Positions 9,828 through 20,247 of a DNA stretch of 58,283 nucleotides are shown piece by piece. Each line of letters begins with the position of its first letter. Positions within the stretch are counted from its first letter, which is position 1. This DNA is from Marinobacterium rhizophilum DSM 18822 (lineage in GTDB: Bacteria; Pseudomonadota; Gammaproteobacteria; Pseudomonadales; Balneatricaceae): contig NZ_KB899119.1 in the NCBI RefSeq assembly GCF_000378045.1, positions 1 to 58,283 of the forward strand, read 5' to 3'. A program made the position numbers and the translations under genes. The notes beneath the pieces are model-generated. The model did no database searches. It was not told the origin of the DNA and saw only the letters and a program-made list of their open reading frames with translations.

Positions 9828-10028
9828 TCAATCTTGCTCTTCGATCCAGGCCATCTGTATGGCTTCCAGAATTTTCTCGCCGCAGTGATTGGGGTCGTCG
9901 TCAAACTCTTCGAGCTCCATGACCCAGCGATACAAATCCGGAAAACTGACCGTGATGGGGTTCACATCGGGGAACCGCTCACACAGCTCAATCGCGATAT
10001 CGTTAACATCTACCCACTTTATTCCCAC
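9828..10028 (-). CDS. iscX: Fe-S assembly protein IscX
   Basis: Small acidic protein that binds IscS and modulates Fe-S cluster assembly. 66 residues with the family pattern IKWVDVNDIAIELCERFPDV and the C-terminal AIQMAWIEE. It is the last gene of the isc operon, right before the terminator. Confidence 0.93.
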   Translation of the reverse strand: MGIKWVDVNDIAIELCERFPDVNPITVSFPDLYRWVMELEEFDDDPNHCGEKILEAIQMAWIEEQD

Positions 10029-10041
10029 GCTAGCCCCCTGC

Positions 10042-10380
10042 TCAGTGGCGTTCAGAAACCTGGTTTATGGTGTACTTGGGAATCTCAACCACGAGGTCCT
10101 CATCCCCCACCTGTGCCTGGCAGCTCAAACGCGACTCAGGCTCCAGACCCCAAGCCTTGTCCAGCATGTCTTCTTCGAGCTCGTCAGCATCGTCCAGCGA
10201 ATAGAAACCTTCACGAACGATGACATGACAGGTTGTACATGCACAGGACTTTTCACAGGCATGTTCGATTTCAACGCCATTAGCCAAGGCCGCGTCACAG
10301 ACGGTCACACCCGGCTCCACCTGGATAACCTTGCCCTCCGGACAAAGATCTGCGTGGGGCAGGAATATTATCTGCGGCAT
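10042..10380 (-). CDS. fdx: ISC-type [2Fe-2S] ferredoxin
   Basis: Electron carrier for Fe-S cluster assembly. Cluster ligands are C42, C48, C51 (CX5CX2C) and C87. 112 residues is the expected size. The ATG overlaps the hscA stop by one base (TAATG), implying coupled translation. Confidence 0.95.
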   Translation of the reverse strand: MPQIIFLPHADLCPEGKVIQVEPGVTVCDAALANGVEIEHACEKSCACTTCHVIVREGFYSLDDADELEEDMLDKAWGLEPESRLSCQAQVGDEDLVVEIPKYTINQVSERH

Positions 10381-12260
10381 TAACGACCCTCCTCGATTTC
10401 ATCAATATTGTGCCCCTGAAGAGCACGCTGAATACTGGCATCCATCCGGCGCGACGCGAACTCGTCGCTGGCGGCTGCCAACGCTTTTACGCCACTTTCG
10501 ATGGCGCGATAATCAGACCCTGCGCGCAATTCGCGCAACTGCACCATCGCGGTAACCAGAACCTCACGCTCAGCCGGCGTCAACAGCTGCGCACCGTCTT
10601 CGGCCAGCGCCTGTTCCAGCGAGTGCAGCAAGCGGTCTGCGTCCACCTGCTGTTCGCGCAGGTTACGCAGCACCAGGTCATCCTGCGCAAAACTGTAGGA
10701 CTCTTTCAGCATGCGCTCGACTTCGGTATCGCTAAGCCCATAGGAAGGCTTAACCTGGATACGGCTCTCAATGCCTGTGGATAACTCCTTGGCCTCTACA
10801 TTCAACAGACCGTCAGCATCCACCTGGAAGGTCACTCGAATCTTGGCCGCACCCGCCGCCATCGGCGGAATACCCCGCAGCTCAAACCGAGCCAGCGACC
10901 GGCAAGCGTCAACCAGCTCGCGCTCCCCCTGCACCACGTGAATCGCCATGGCTGTCTGACCATCCTGATAGGTGGTGAACTCCTGCGCCTTGGCGACCGG
11001 TATCGCGGTATTACGAGGCACCAGCTTTTCAACCAGCCCCCCCATGGTTTCAAGCCCCAGAGAAAGCGGTATAACATCGAGCAGCAGCATATCGCTGTCC
11101 GGCTTGTTACCCACGAGCACATCCGCCTGCAACGCAGCACCGAGCGCTACCACACGATCCGGATCGATATCTATCCTGAGCGCCTTGCCAAAGAACTGCT
11201 GCACGGCTTCACGCACCTGAGGCACACGCGTCGAACCGCCCACCATGACAACATCCTGCACCTCATCAACCGTGACACCAGCATCCTTCAGCGCCCGACG
11301 ACAGGCACGGATGGTGCGCGCCACGAGATCCCCGATCAACTCACCAAACTGGTCGCGATCGATACGTATAAGCTTTTCAGCACCGGCGACCGCGAGGTGC
11401 GCCTCAACAACCGGCTCGGTCGTAAGACGCTCTTTGATCCCACGGGCCTGCTCAGTAAGGTAACGCGCATCCGCCGACCCCAGACCCGCAGCAACATCCA
11501 GCTGATCAACCAGCCAGTGTGCCAGCGCCAAATCCAGATCATCGCCACCGAGCGCACTGTCACCGCCGGTTGCCATAACTTCAAAAACGCCTTTGCTTAG
11601 ACGCAGAATGGAGATATCGAAAGTACCGCCACCCAGGTCATAAACAGCGATGACACCCTCGGCAGCCTCATCAAGGCCATAGGCCACCGCCGCCGCAGTC
11701 GGCTCACTCAGCAATCGCAGGACTTTCAGACCCGCCAGCGTTGCTGCATCCTTGGTCGCCTGACGCTGCGCATCATCAAAATACGCGGGCACTGTAATCA
11801 CAGCACCGGACAGCTCACCCCCCAGGGAGTCTTCTGCACGCCGATGCAGATCGCGCAGGATGTCTGCCGATATCTCAACCGGGCTTTTTTCGCCGGCTGC
11901 CGTAGACAGATAGGGCATCCCCTCTTCCAGGCGTTCAAACCGGTAGGGTAACTCTTCACCCAGCTTTTTAATGTCGGCAACACCACGCCCCATCAAACGT
12001 TTGACGGACTGGATTGTATTGAAAGGATCGGCCACTGCCTGGGCGTGGGCCTCATGGCCCACTTCGGGCCGGCCTTCGGCCAGATAACGCACGACGGATG
12101 GCAACGTATGTCGGCCCTGCTCATCCGGCAGGGTAACCGCGACCCCGCTGCGAATCGTCGCAACCAGTGAATTTGTAGTACCCAGATCTATACCCACCGC
12201 AAGTTTGCGCTTGTGGGGATCCGGGCTCTGTCCGGGTTCAGCTATTTGCAACAAGGCCAT
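10380..12260 (-). CDS. hscA: Hsp70-type Fe-S chaperone HscA
   Basis: ATP-driven chaperone that, with HscB, releases clusters from IscU. The N-terminal ATPase begins with [12 protein letters not shown], then [13 protein letters not shown] and [16 protein letters not shown]; the C-terminal half is the substrate-binding domain that recognises IscU LPPVK. At 626 residues it is shorter than DnaK, as HscA proteins are. It sits between hscB and fdx. Confidence 0.95.
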   Translation of the reverse strand: MALLQIAEPGQSPDPHKRKLAVGIDLGTTNSLVATIRSGVAVTLPDEQGRHTLPSVVRYLAEGRPEVGHEAHAQAVADPFNTIQSVKRLMGRGVADIKKLGEELPYRFERLEEGMPYLSTAAGEKSPVEISADILRDLHRRAEDSLGGELSGAVITVPAYFDDAQRQATKDAATLAGLKVLRLLSEPTAAAVAYGLDEAAEGVIAVYDLGGGTFDISILRLSKGVFEVMATGGDSALGGDDLDLALAHWLVDQLDVAAGLGSADARYLTEQARGIKERLTTEPVVEAHLAVAGAEKLIRIDRDQFGELIGDLVARTIRACRRALKDAGVTVDEVQDVVMVGGSTRVPQVREAVQQFFGKALRIDIDPDRVVALGAALQADVLVGNKPDSDMLLLDVIPLSLGLETMGGLVEKLVPRNTAIPVAKAQEFTTYQDGQTAMAIHVVQGERELVDACRSLARFELRGIPPMAAGAAKIRVTFQVDADGLLNVEAKELSTGIESRIQVKPSYGLSDTEVERMLKESYSFAQDDLVLRNLREQQVDADRLLHSLEQALAEDGAQLLTPAEREVLVTAMVQLRELRAGSDYRAIESGVKALAAASDEFASRRMDASIQRALQGHNIDEIEEGR

Positions 12261-12275
12261 TTGTTCAACTCAGAA

Positions 12276-12809
12276 TCAGTACAACTCGTCTTCGAGACGC
12301 TCTATTTCGCGCCTCAACTTATCCAGGAACTGCATCTTCCTGACCGCCACCGCAGCGGCATTGACCGAGGTTTCTTCAGGGGCAAGGATCTCGTTGCAAA
12401 ACTCAGCCTGCAACGGCGCCATCATCTTATCGACATCCTCAGCCAACGCTGCCAGTTCTGCCTCGGGGTCAGCATGCTGCGGCGCCTCTTCAACTCGCTC
12501 GCGCAACTCCATCTGCTGCATGAGAAACAGAGGATCCATCACCGTACTGCTCTCATTGTGCGTGTCGATACCTCGCAACTTGAGCAGATACTGGGCACGT
12601 AACAGAGACGATCGCAGCGTGGCATACCCCTCATTGAGGTAAGCCGTGTACTGCGCAGACAGACGACGCTCCTGGTCGGAAAGGTGCGCATAACGGTCGG
12701 GATGAAGTTTCTTTTGCAACTCGAGGTGGCGCCGCGACAATTGCCCAAGATCGATGTCGAAGGCCTCGGGCAAGCCGTAAAACTCAAAGAAGTTTTGCTT
12801 GATATCCAT
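12276..12809 (-). CDS. hscB: Fe-S J-domain co-chaperone HscB
   Basis: J-protein delivering IscU to HscA. The N-terminal J-domain contains the HPD motif (KLHPDRYAHL) and is followed by a C-terminal three-helix IscU-binding domain. 177 residues fits the family. It is directly upstream of its partner hscA. Confidence 0.94.
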   Translation of the reverse strand: MDIKQNFFEFYGLPEAFDIDLGQLSRRHLELQKKLHPDRYAHLSDQERRLSAQYTAYLNEGYATLRSSLLRAQYLLKLRGIDTHNESSTVMDPLFLMQQMELRERVEEAPQHADPEAELAALAEDVDKMMAPLQAEFCNEILAPEETSVNAAAVAVRKMQFLDKLRREIERLEDELY

Positions 12810-12829
12810 GCGACTCCGGACGAACTGGA

Positions 12830-13153
12830 TCAGACGTTAAAGCTTTCGCCACAACCGCACTCGTTACGTACGTTCGGATTATTGAACTGAAAACCTTCGT
12901 TCAACCCTTCACGCACATAATCCAGCTCTGTACCGTCCAGGTAAATCAGACTTTTGGGATCGACCACAACCTTGACGCCGCTCGCCTCGAACACTTTGTC
13001 CTGCGCCTCAACATCATCGACAAATTCAAGCACGTACGCCATGCCCGAACACCCCGTCGTGCGCACGGCAAGCCGAATGCCTTCACCGTGCCCGCGTTTT
13101 TCAAGATAGCCGACCACATGCTTGACGGCGGCCGGTGTCATGGTAATAGCCAT
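12830..13153 (-). CDS. iscA: A-type Fe-S carrier IscA
   Basis: Iron-sulfur carrier/assembly protein. The three conserved cysteines are C35 (TTGCSGMAY) and C99/C101 (ECGCGESF). 107 residues, start MAITMTPAA, typical of IscA within isc operons. Confidence 0.95.
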   Translation of the reverse strand: MAITMTPAAVKHVVGYLEKRGHGEGIRLAVRTTGCSGMAYVLEFVDDVEAQDKVFEASGVKVVVDPKSLIYLDGTELDYVREGLNEGFQFNNPNVRNECGCGESFNV

Positions 13154-13211
13154 AGGTCAATATTTCCCCGCGCCGCACGTATTGCGACGCCACAGCTGGA
13201 TAGATTAAGCC

Positions 13212-13595
13212 TTACTTGCCCTGCTTTTGCTTGTAATCAGCAACAGCAGCCTTGATAGCATCTTCAGCCAGCACAGAGCAGTGAATTTTCACCGGCGGCA
13301 GAGCCAGCTCATCAGCAATCTGAGTGTTTTTCAGCTCAGCGGCCTGATCCAGCGTCATACCCTTGACCCATTCAGTAACCAGCGAGCTGGATGCAATTGC
13401 AGATCCGCAGCCATACGTCTTGAACTTGGCATCTTCGATAACGCCGGTATCGCTGACCTTGATCTGCAGACGCATGACATCGCCACACGCCGGAGCGCCA
13501 ACCATGCCCGTACCTACACTGTGATCCGCCGCATCCATCTTGCCGACGTTACGTGGATTCTCGTAGTGATCTATAACTTTTTCGCTGTAAGCCAT
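13212..13595 (-). CDS. iscU: Fe-S scaffold protein IscU
   Basis: Scaffold on which [2Fe-2S] and [4Fe-4S] clusters are built. Conserved cysteines are C37, C63 and C106, and the HscA-recognition motif LPPVK is at 99-103. 127 residues. Confidence 0.96.
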   Translation of the reverse strand: MAYSEKVIDHYENPRNVGKMDAADHSVGTGMVGAPACGDVMRLQIKVSDTGVIEDAKFKTYGCGSAIASSSLVTEWVKGMTLDQAAELKNTQIADELALPPVKIHCSVLAEDAIKAAVADYKQKQGK

Positions 13596-13626
13596 GACTA
13601 TATCCTCTAATTCGTCCGCTGATGCC

Positions 13627-14841
13627 TTAGTGGTGAACCCACTCGACCTTGCTCAAATCAACGCCGTCCTGAAACATGTCCCACAACGGAGACAGCTCCC
13701 GCAACTTGCCCACCGCACCCCGAATGTCCTTGATCACATGATCGATATCGTCTTCGGTGGTAAAACGCCCGATGGAGAAGCGGATTGAGCTGTGTGCCAT
13801 TTCGTCATTCAGACCCAAAGCACGCAGTACATAAGATGGCTCCAGGCTTGCAGAAGTGCAGGCAGAGCCGGAGGACACAGCCAGATCCTTCAGCGACATC
13901 AACAGAGACTCTCCTTCAACGAAGGCGAAACTGATGTTGAGGTTGCCAGGAACACGCTGAGTCAGAGATCCGTTTACATAAACCTCTTCCATATCCTTGA
14001 CGCCTGCCAGCAAACGGTCACGCAAGGCAATCAGACGCTCGTTATCAGCCGCCATTTCTTGCTTGGCGATACTAAAAGCCTCACCCATGCCAACGATCTG
14101 GTGTGTCGCCAGGGTGCCGGAACGCATACCGCGCTCATGGCCACCGCCATGCATCTGGGCTTCAATACGTACACGCGGCTTGCGGCTAACATAAAGCGCG
14201 CCGATACCCTTGGGGCCATAAATCTTGTGCGCCGAGAAAGACATCAGATCGACCTTCAACGCACTCATGTCAATCTCAACCTTGCCTGCGCTCTGGGCCG
14301 CATCGACATGGAAGATAATGCCTTTGGGACGCGTAATTTCGCCAATTGCAGCAATATCGGTCAGGGTGCCAACTTCATTGTTCACGTGCATCAAAGACAC
14401 CAGAATCGTGTCTTCGCGAATCGCGTCCGCCACGACAGAGGGCTCGATGATGCCTTCCTTGTTGGGATCAAGATAAGTGACCTCGAAACCTTCACGTTCC
14501 AGCTGACGGGCCGTATCCAGCACAGCCTTGTGCTCAATGCGCGAGGTGATGATGTGCTTGCCTTTCTTCTGGTAAAAATGCGCGGCGCCCTTGATGGCGA
14601 GGTTGTCGGACTCAGTCGCACCAGACGTCCATACAATCTCGCGCGGATCAGCGTTGATCAGATCAGCCACCTGTCGACGCGCGTTTTCAACCGCTTCTTC
14701 GGCTTTCCAGCCAAACAGATGAGAGCGTGATGCCGGGTTACCGAAGTTACCCTCCATCGTCAGACACTCAATCATCTTCTCCGCAACCCGAGGATCTACC
14801 GGGGTAGTAGCGGAATAATCCAGATAAATCGGCAACTTCAT
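13627..14841 (-). CDS. iscS: cysteine desulfurase IscS
   Basis: PLP enzyme that takes sulfur from cysteine for Fe-S clusters and tRNA thiolation. The PLP lysine is K206 ([10 protein letters not shown]) and the persulfide cysteine C328 lies in [10 protein letters not shown]. 404 residues starting [14 protein letters not shown] is the standard IscS form. It is the second gene of the operon, just after iscR. Confidence 0.97.
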   Translation of the reverse strand: MKLPIYLDYSATTPVDPRVAEKMIECLTMEGNFGNPASRSHLFGWKAEEAVENARRQVADLINADPREIVWTSGATESDNLAIKGAAHFYQKKGKHIITSRIEHKAVLDTARQLEREGFEVTYLDPNKEGIIEPSVVADAIREDTILVSLMHVNNEVGTLTDIAAIGEITRPKGIIFHVDAAQSAGKVEIDMSALKVDLMSFSAHKIYGPKGIGALYVSRKPRVRIEAQMHGGGHERGMRSGTLATHQIVGMGEAFSIAKQEMAADNERLIALRDRLLAGVKDMEEVYVNGSLTQRVPGNLNISFAFVEGESLLMSLKDLAVSSGSACTSASLEPSYVLRALGLNDEMAHSSIRFSIGRFTTEDDIDHVIKDIRGAVGKLRELSPLWDMFQDGVDLSKVEWVHH

Positions 14842-14864
14842 TCTCTATCTCCGGTACAAATCGA

Positions 14865-15365
14865 TTACACCGCCGCCTTGTTATCGGCAGACGTTTTTTC
14901 ACCCGTGCTCATAATCAGCTGTTCCACATAGCGACGATCCTGCCGCTTGGCAACCTGCTGTACATCCTTGCGCTGGACCAGGTCCAACAAACTGATGCCG
15001 CTCAGAAACGCATGAATCTGGTTACTCAGGTCGCACCACAGATGATGAGTCAGGCATGTTTGGCCTGACTGACAGTCACCACTGCCATGACAACCCGTGG
15101 CATCGACGGATTCATTTACCGCATCGATCACTTCGGCCACGTTAATATTCACCTGATCGCGGCTCAGCTGATAACCACCGCCCGGCCCGCGTACACTGCG
15201 AACCAGCTCACTGCGCCGGAGCTTGGCAAAAAGCTGCTCCAGGTATGACAGCGATATACCCTGACGCTCGGAAATGTCAGCCAGACTGATCGGCCCCTTT
15301 CCTGCATGCAACGCCAAATCCAGCATCGCTGTAACTGCATAACGGCCTTTGGTGGTCAATCGCAT
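14865..15365 (-). CDS. iscR: Fe-S sensing regulator IscR
   Basis: Rrf2-family regulator that binds a [2Fe-2S] cluster and represses its own operon when clusters are sufficient. The start is the ATG of [11 protein letters not shown], as in other IscR proteins. Cluster ligands C92, C98, C104 and H107 are all present. The winged-helix region is residues 1-65. A matching IscR box lies upstream. 166 residues. Confidence 0.95.
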   Translation of the reverse strand: MRLTTKGRYAVTAMLDLALHAGKGPISLADISERQGISLSYLEQLFAKLRRSELVRSVRGPGGGYQLSRDQVNINVAEVIDAVNESVDATGCHGSGDCQSGQTCLTHHLWCDLSNQIHAFLSGISLLDLVQRKDVQQVAKRQDRRYVEQLIMSTGEKTSADNKAAV

Positions 15366-15400
15366 AAACGTCCTCTCGGCACCTGGCAATTCGTGCAAGC

Positions 15401-15429
15401 ATTATGCAATAGCCTACAAAAACGATCAA
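15401..15429 (-). promoter_or_regulatory. iscR promoter
   Basis: Minus strand: TTGATC (-35, 15424-15429), 17-base spacer, CATAAT (-10, 15401-15406). The start of transcription would lie about 30 bases before the iscR ATG. The IscR box sits just upstream of and next to the -35. Confidence 0.7.
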
Positions 15430-15433
15430 CTAT

Positions 15434-15458
15434 TTAACCTACTAAATTAGTCGACTAC
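15434..15458 (-). promoter_or_regulatory. type 1 IscR-binding box
   Basis: Minus-strand core TCGACTAATTTAGTAGG matches the type 1 IscR consensus (ATASYYGACTRWWWYAGTCRRSTAT) at most positions. It lies immediately 5' of the iscR -35 hexamer, suggesting autoregulation by [2Fe-2S]-IscR. Confidence 0.75.
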
Positions 15459-15480
15459 TCAGCTGGTACAGTAACAAACC

Positions 15481-15495
15481 GGCTGAAATTCAGCC
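15481..15495 (-). terminator. trmJ stop-codon hairpin, possible terminator
   Basis: GGCTGAA-A-TTCAGCC is a perfect 7-bp hairpin overlapping the trmJ stop, followed on the minus strand by GGTTTGTT. The short loop and poor T run make it a weak terminator between trmJ and iscR. Confidence 0.4.
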
Positions 15496-16227
15496 CTTGC
15501 CGACCTTCTTGTTCACCGCCGTCAGAATGCCCCGCAATACATTGACCTCAACCTTGTCCGGCACGGCGCGCAACAAAAGCCTGCGCAGACGGGGCATCAG
15601 CTGACGGGGATTGTCCGGATTCAGGAACTCGATATCAACCAGTGTGCGCTCCAAATGCTCAAACATCCGCTCAATCTCGCCACTATCGGCCAGATCAATA
15701 TCCCAGGGCGTCCCCCAGCGCGGCTTCTCGACTGCACCGCCAGACAACGCCATCATACGCAACTCATAAGCAATAACCTGCACTGCAGCGGCCAGATTAA
15801 GCGAACTAAAGCCTTCTACCGAGGGAATATGGACATGATGGTGACAGCAATGCAGCTCCTCGTTGGTCAGCCCGCGATCTTCGCGCCCAAAAACAATAGC
15901 GACACGAAGCTGCGGCTGCACTTCGGATACAATTGCGGCCATTTCTCGCGGATCAATCACTGGCCAGGGAATATGGCGACCACGGGCACTGGCGCCAATC
16001 ACCAGATGACAGTCAGCCACAGCATCGGTGAGTTCAGCCACGATTCCGGCGTTATCCAGCAGATCTGTTGCGCCGGATGCGCGCACCACCGCCGCCTCGC
16101 TGGGATAATCATTGGGAGCAACCAGACAGAGGTCAGACAACCCCATATTCTTCATTGCCCTGGCTACGCCGCCAACGTTACCTGGATGAGAGGTATTGAC
16201 CAGCACAATGCGGATATTCTCGAGCAT
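15490..16227 (-). CDS. trmJ: tRNA Cm32/Um32 methyltransferase TrmJ
   Basis: SPOUT-family 2'-O-methyltransferase acting at position 32 of tRNAs. Start chosen at the ATG of MLENIRIVLVNTSHPGNVGG; a TTG seven codons upstream lacks a good ribosome site. Motifs: NVGGVARAMKNMG, VFGREDRGLTNEEL, IPSVEGFSSLNLAAAVQV (the knot). 245 residues. Conserved neighbour of iscR and suhB. Confidence 0.93.
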   Translation of the reverse strand: MLENIRIVLVNTSHPGNVGGVARAMKNMGLSDLCLVAPNDYPSEAAVVRASGATDLLDNAGIVAELTDAVADCHLVIGASARGRHIPWPVIDPREMAAIVSEVQPQLRVAIVFGREDRGLTNEELHCCHHHVHIPSVEGFSSLNLAAAVQVIAYELRMMALSGGAVEKPRWGTPWDIDLADSGEIERMFEHLERTLVDIEFLNPDNPRQLMPRLRRLLLRAVPDKVEVNVLRGILTAVNKKVGKG

Positions 16228-16293
16228 TTTTCGCGCCTGTAGGTTCAAGGGGGCGATATTTTAACAGAACAGGCGGTTTTAGGTGAATTAGTG

Positions 16294-16322
16294 TTATTCC
16301 AGCGCCGCAGTTTTTGTATAAT
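16294..16322 (+). promoter_or_regulatory. suhB promoter candidate
   Basis: Perfect TATAAT (16317-16322) preceded by TTTTTG, with a weak TTATTC at 16294-16299 (17-base spacer). It gives a start of transcription about 30 bases before the suhB ATG, in the divergent gap with trmJ. Confidence 0.55.
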
Positions 16323-16358
16323 ACCGGGTTTGGCTCGCTACATATTAGGTCCCTACTG

Positions 16359-17171
16359 ATGCAACCGATGGTAAACATTGCCCTGCGCGCTGCGCGTCTT
16401 GCAGGAGAGCAAATCGCACGTGCCGTAGAGCGCCTTGATTTGATCAAATCCGAGCAGCAAGGTGTCGCCGAATTCCTGAAAGAGACCTGCGTGCAGGCCG
16501 AACGGACCATCGTGCACACGATCCAGAAGGCATACCCGAGCCACACCATTATCGGTGAATACTCGGGCGAACACGCTCCGCTGCAAGAAGGCCTGGCCTT
16601 CACCTGGAACATCAACCCGATCGACAGCATCACCAACTTCGCCAATGGCCTGCCCGTTTTTGCGATCAGCATGTCCGGTCACTGCAACAACAAGATCGAA
16701 CACGCCGTTATCCTGAATCCAATGGCTGGTGAAGAGTTCACCGGCAGCCGCGGCTATGGTGCACACTTCAACGGCAAGCGGCTGCGCGTCAGCAACCGCA
16801 AAACCATCGAAGGCTCCCTGATCGGTACCGGATTCATAGGCCGCAACAGCGACAAGGCTTATCTGAACGAATTCCAGGAAATGTTCCGCAACATCATTCT
16901 GGCCGACGGCAAGACCTTTAACGGCGGCTCCCCTGCCCTGAACCTCGCGTACACCGCAGCAGGACGCCTGGATGGATTCTTCCAGATCGGCCTTCAACAG
17001 AACGAAATGGAGGCAGGCATCCTGCTGCTACAGGAAGCCGGCGGCCTGATCGGCGATTTCACCGGCGGCACCGGCTACCGCACCAGCGGCAACCTCGTCG
17101 CCGGCAACCCGAAGATGTTCAAAGCCCTGCTACAAAGCATTCGCCCAGCCCTGAGCGAAACTCTGAAGTAA
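16359..17171 (+). CDS. suhB: SuhB-type protein with degenerate IMPase active site
   Basis: Inositol-monophosphatase-fold protein, 270 residues, starting MQPMVNIALRAARLAGEQI as SuhB does. Position next to trmJ/iscR is the conserved suhB site. The catalytic motifs are altered: the usual DPLDGTTNF is NPIDSITNF (first metal Asp is N86, Gly-Thr replaced by S90-I91); the WDMAAG-type motif reads NEMEAG (Trp lost, Asp to E216); GEE is GEY (E67 kept). In E. coli SuhB also works, without needing catalysis, in the NusA antitermination complex on rRNA operons. I infer that this copy keeps the structural role and may have lost phosphatase activity. Confidence 0.88.
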   Translation: MQPMVNIALRAARLAGEQIARAVERLDLIKSEQQGVAEFLKETCVQAERTIVHTIQKAYPSHTIIGEYSGEHAPLQEGLAFTWNINPIDSITNFANGLPVFAISMSGHCNNKIEHAVILNPMAGEEFTGSRGYGAHFNGKRLRVSNRKTIEGSLIGTGFIGRNSDKAYLNEFQEMFRNIILADGKTFNGGSPALNLAYTAAGRLDGFFQIGLQQNEMEAGILLLQEAGGLIGDFTGGTGYRTSGNLVAGNPKMFKALLQSIRPALSETLK

Positions 17172-17191
17172 CGGCATTAGCAAGACACACA

Positions 17192-17215
17192 AAACCCGGC
17201 ACTCGCCGGGTTTTT
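17192..17215 (+). terminator. suhB terminator
   Basis: AAACCCGGC/GCCGGGTTT 9-bp stem with a 4-base loop followed by a T run (17211-17215), 20 bases past the suhB stop. Confidence 0.88.
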
Positions 17216-17300
17216 GCATTTTGGCGCTCCATGGAAGACCTTCAGCCCCAAGAACGGCTGAAACCAATCAATGCAGCCACACCCTCAAGCACCAGGCACA

Positions 17301-17326
17301 AAAAACCCGGCGAGCGCCGGGTTTTT
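17301..17326. terminator. bidirectional terminator between suhB and purA
   Basis: Perfect 11-bp stem (17301-17311 with 17316-17326) and a 4-base loop, with an A run on one side and a T run on the other. It can end purA transcripts (minus) and back up the suhB terminator (plus). It is close in sequence to the terminators at 17192 and 9801. Confidence 0.85.
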
Positions 17327-17345
17327 ATCAACCAGTCTGCAAAGC

Positions 17346-18659
<1,314 letters not shown>

Positions 18660-18682
18660 TTAGCGTTAATCGAAAAATTCGC

Positions 18683-19867
18683 TTACAGGGCCGTCACGAC
18701 CCAGATATCCCCTTGTTGCAGCAGCTGGCGATCACAACTGGACACATTGGCCAGCGGAACATCCGGCAACTGCTGCATAACGCGCTCTCCCTGAGCGCGC
18801 AGTTCACTTATTCGAGCCAGCAACGCCGGATCCTGACCTGCCGGTGCAAGAATGACACTGCCGCGAGCTTCAAACTCAGCGACCGCCAAATCTTCCAGGC
18901 ATTTCAGATCCGCACTGAACCCTGTCGCCGGGCGCGCCCGGCCAAAATCACGACCAATCTCGTCGTAGCGACCGCCCTTGGCAATCGCCTGACCAAAACC
19001 TGCAGCATAGGCCGCAAACACAATACCCGTATGATAGTTGTAGCCACGCAACTCACCCAGATCAAAGTACAGCCGCACCCGGGGATAGCGCAGCCCAACC
19101 TGACGCGCAATATCTTCAAGATAAGCTACCGCATCCAGCACGGCCGCCGGCGCATCGGCAAACAGCTCACGCGCACGCACCAGCACTTCGGCACCGCCAT
19201 GCAAACGCGGCAATTCAGTTAGCAGCGTCAGCATGTCCGCATCGAGATCCAGCTCGCCCAGAAAAGCCTTAATTTCCGGCAATGCCTTCAACTGCAGCTT
19301 TTCAAGGTACAGACTTTCCTCTGCCGCGCTCAGACCCGCACTCGCCATCAGGTTACGTACAATCCCGACATGCCCCAGATCCAGACTCAGCGGCGCCTCG
19401 ATGCCAGACGCCAGCAGCGTCTCGATCATCAGACTGATAACCTCAACATCACTGTCGATGCCGGCATGCCCATAGATCTCGGCACCCACCTGCAGTGGAT
19501 TACGCGACGCCAGCATGTTGGCAGGCCTTGTATGCAGCACCGAGCCGCAATAACACAAGCGACTCGCACCCTCATTGCGCATCCGGTGCGCATCGATACG
19601 CGCCACCTGAGGCGTTATGTCAGCCCTGATACCGAGCAAGTGCCCACTGACCTGATCCGTGAGCTTGAACGTCACAAGCTCCAGATCCCGCCCGACACCC
19701 GTGAGCAAGGACTCCAGATGCTCCATCAGCGGCGGCATCACAAGCTCATAACCCCAGCTGTCGTAGAGATCGAGCAGACGACGGCGCAATGCTTCTATCT
19801 GGCGCGCCCGTGGCGGCAATATGTCTTTTACGCCGTCCGGCAACAACCAGCGATCTGCCAATGCCAT
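18683..19867 (-). CDS. hisZ: ATP phosphoribosyltransferase regulatory subunit HisZ
   Basis: HisRS-like regulatory subunit that, with short HisG, forms the first enzyme of histidine synthesis. Start taken at MALADRWLLPDGVKDILPP (394 residues) because an upstream frame would run into the DUF2065 gene. It resembles hisS motif 1/2 (GVKDILPPRARQIEAL, VLHTRPANMLASRNPLQVGAE) but lacks the synthetase C-terminal domain. Confidence 0.92.
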   Translation of the reverse strand: MALADRWLLPDGVKDILPPRARQIEALRRRLLDLYDSWGYELVMPPLMEHLESLLTGVGRDLELVTFKLTDQVSGHLLGIRADITPQVARIDAHRMRNEGASRLCYCGSVLHTRPANMLASRNPLQVGAEIYGHAGIDSDVEVISLMIETLLASGIEAPLSLDLGHVGIVRNLMASAGLSAAEESLYLEKLQLKALPEIKAFLGELDLDADMLTLLTELPRLHGGAEVLVRARELFADAPAAVLDAVAYLEDIARQVGLRYPRVRLYFDLGELRGYNYHTGIVFAAYAAGFGQAIAKGGRYDEIGRDFGRARPATGFSADLKCLEDLAVAEFEARGSVILAPAGQDPALLARISELRAQGERVMQQLPDVPLANVSSCDRQLLQQGDIWVVTAL

Positions 19868-19899
19868 GCAGTACTCCAATGCAATCCCGGTAATCTGAT

Positions 19900-20097
19900 T
19901 CAGTTGATCCAATACAGCAACGCGACACCGGACAGCATACTCAGCAGTCCGAACACTCGTAACGTTGCGTCATTGATCAGTGACAGCTGCTGCACCATTC
20001 GGCGCCAACGCTGCGGGTACAAAAAGGGCAACACACCTTCCAGAACGAGCATCAAACAGAAGCCGATCAACAGCTCTCGCCAAAACCCAGAAGACAT
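19900..20097 (-). CDS. DUF2065 small membrane protein (YjeT-like)
   Basis: 65 residues from MSSGFWRELL, with two hydrophobic helices (LIGFCLMLVLEGVLPFLYP and the C-terminal LLSMLSGVALLYWI). The E-G-x-x-P-F pattern and the position between hflC and hisZ/purA are those of DUF2065. The function of the family is unknown. Confidence 0.85.
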   Translation of the reverse strand: MSSGFWRELLIGFCLMLVLEGVLPFLYPQRWRRMVQQLSLINDATLRVFGLLSMLSGVALLYWIN

Positions 20098-20151
20098 AAT
20101 CAGCCCCATCCGAAGCAATACTCTGCCTCAAAAACCGCAGCACACTGCCAC

Positions 20152-20175
20152 AAAAAAACCGGGTCTTGGCCCGGT
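20152..20175 (-). terminator. terminator after hflC
   Basis: ACCGGG/CCCGGT 6-bp stem with a 6-base loop, followed on the minus strand by seven T. It lies between hflC and the DUF2065 gene. Confidence 0.75.
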
Positions 20176-20190
20176 GTGCGGATTCTAGCA

Positions 20191-20220
20191 CGGAACGGGT
20201 GCAAATTTGCACCCGTTCCG
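20191..20220. other. perfect 30-bp palindrome after hflC
   Basis: Each half is CGGAACGGGTGCAAA; the sequence is identical on both strands. As RNA it gives at least a 12-bp stem with a 6-base loop. It sits 28 bases after the hflC stop and just before the T-tailed terminator, so it may protect the transcript end or be a symmetric operator. Confidence 0.7.
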
Positions 20221-20247
20221 CTGTTTTACAGCCTCACCGGAACCAAA

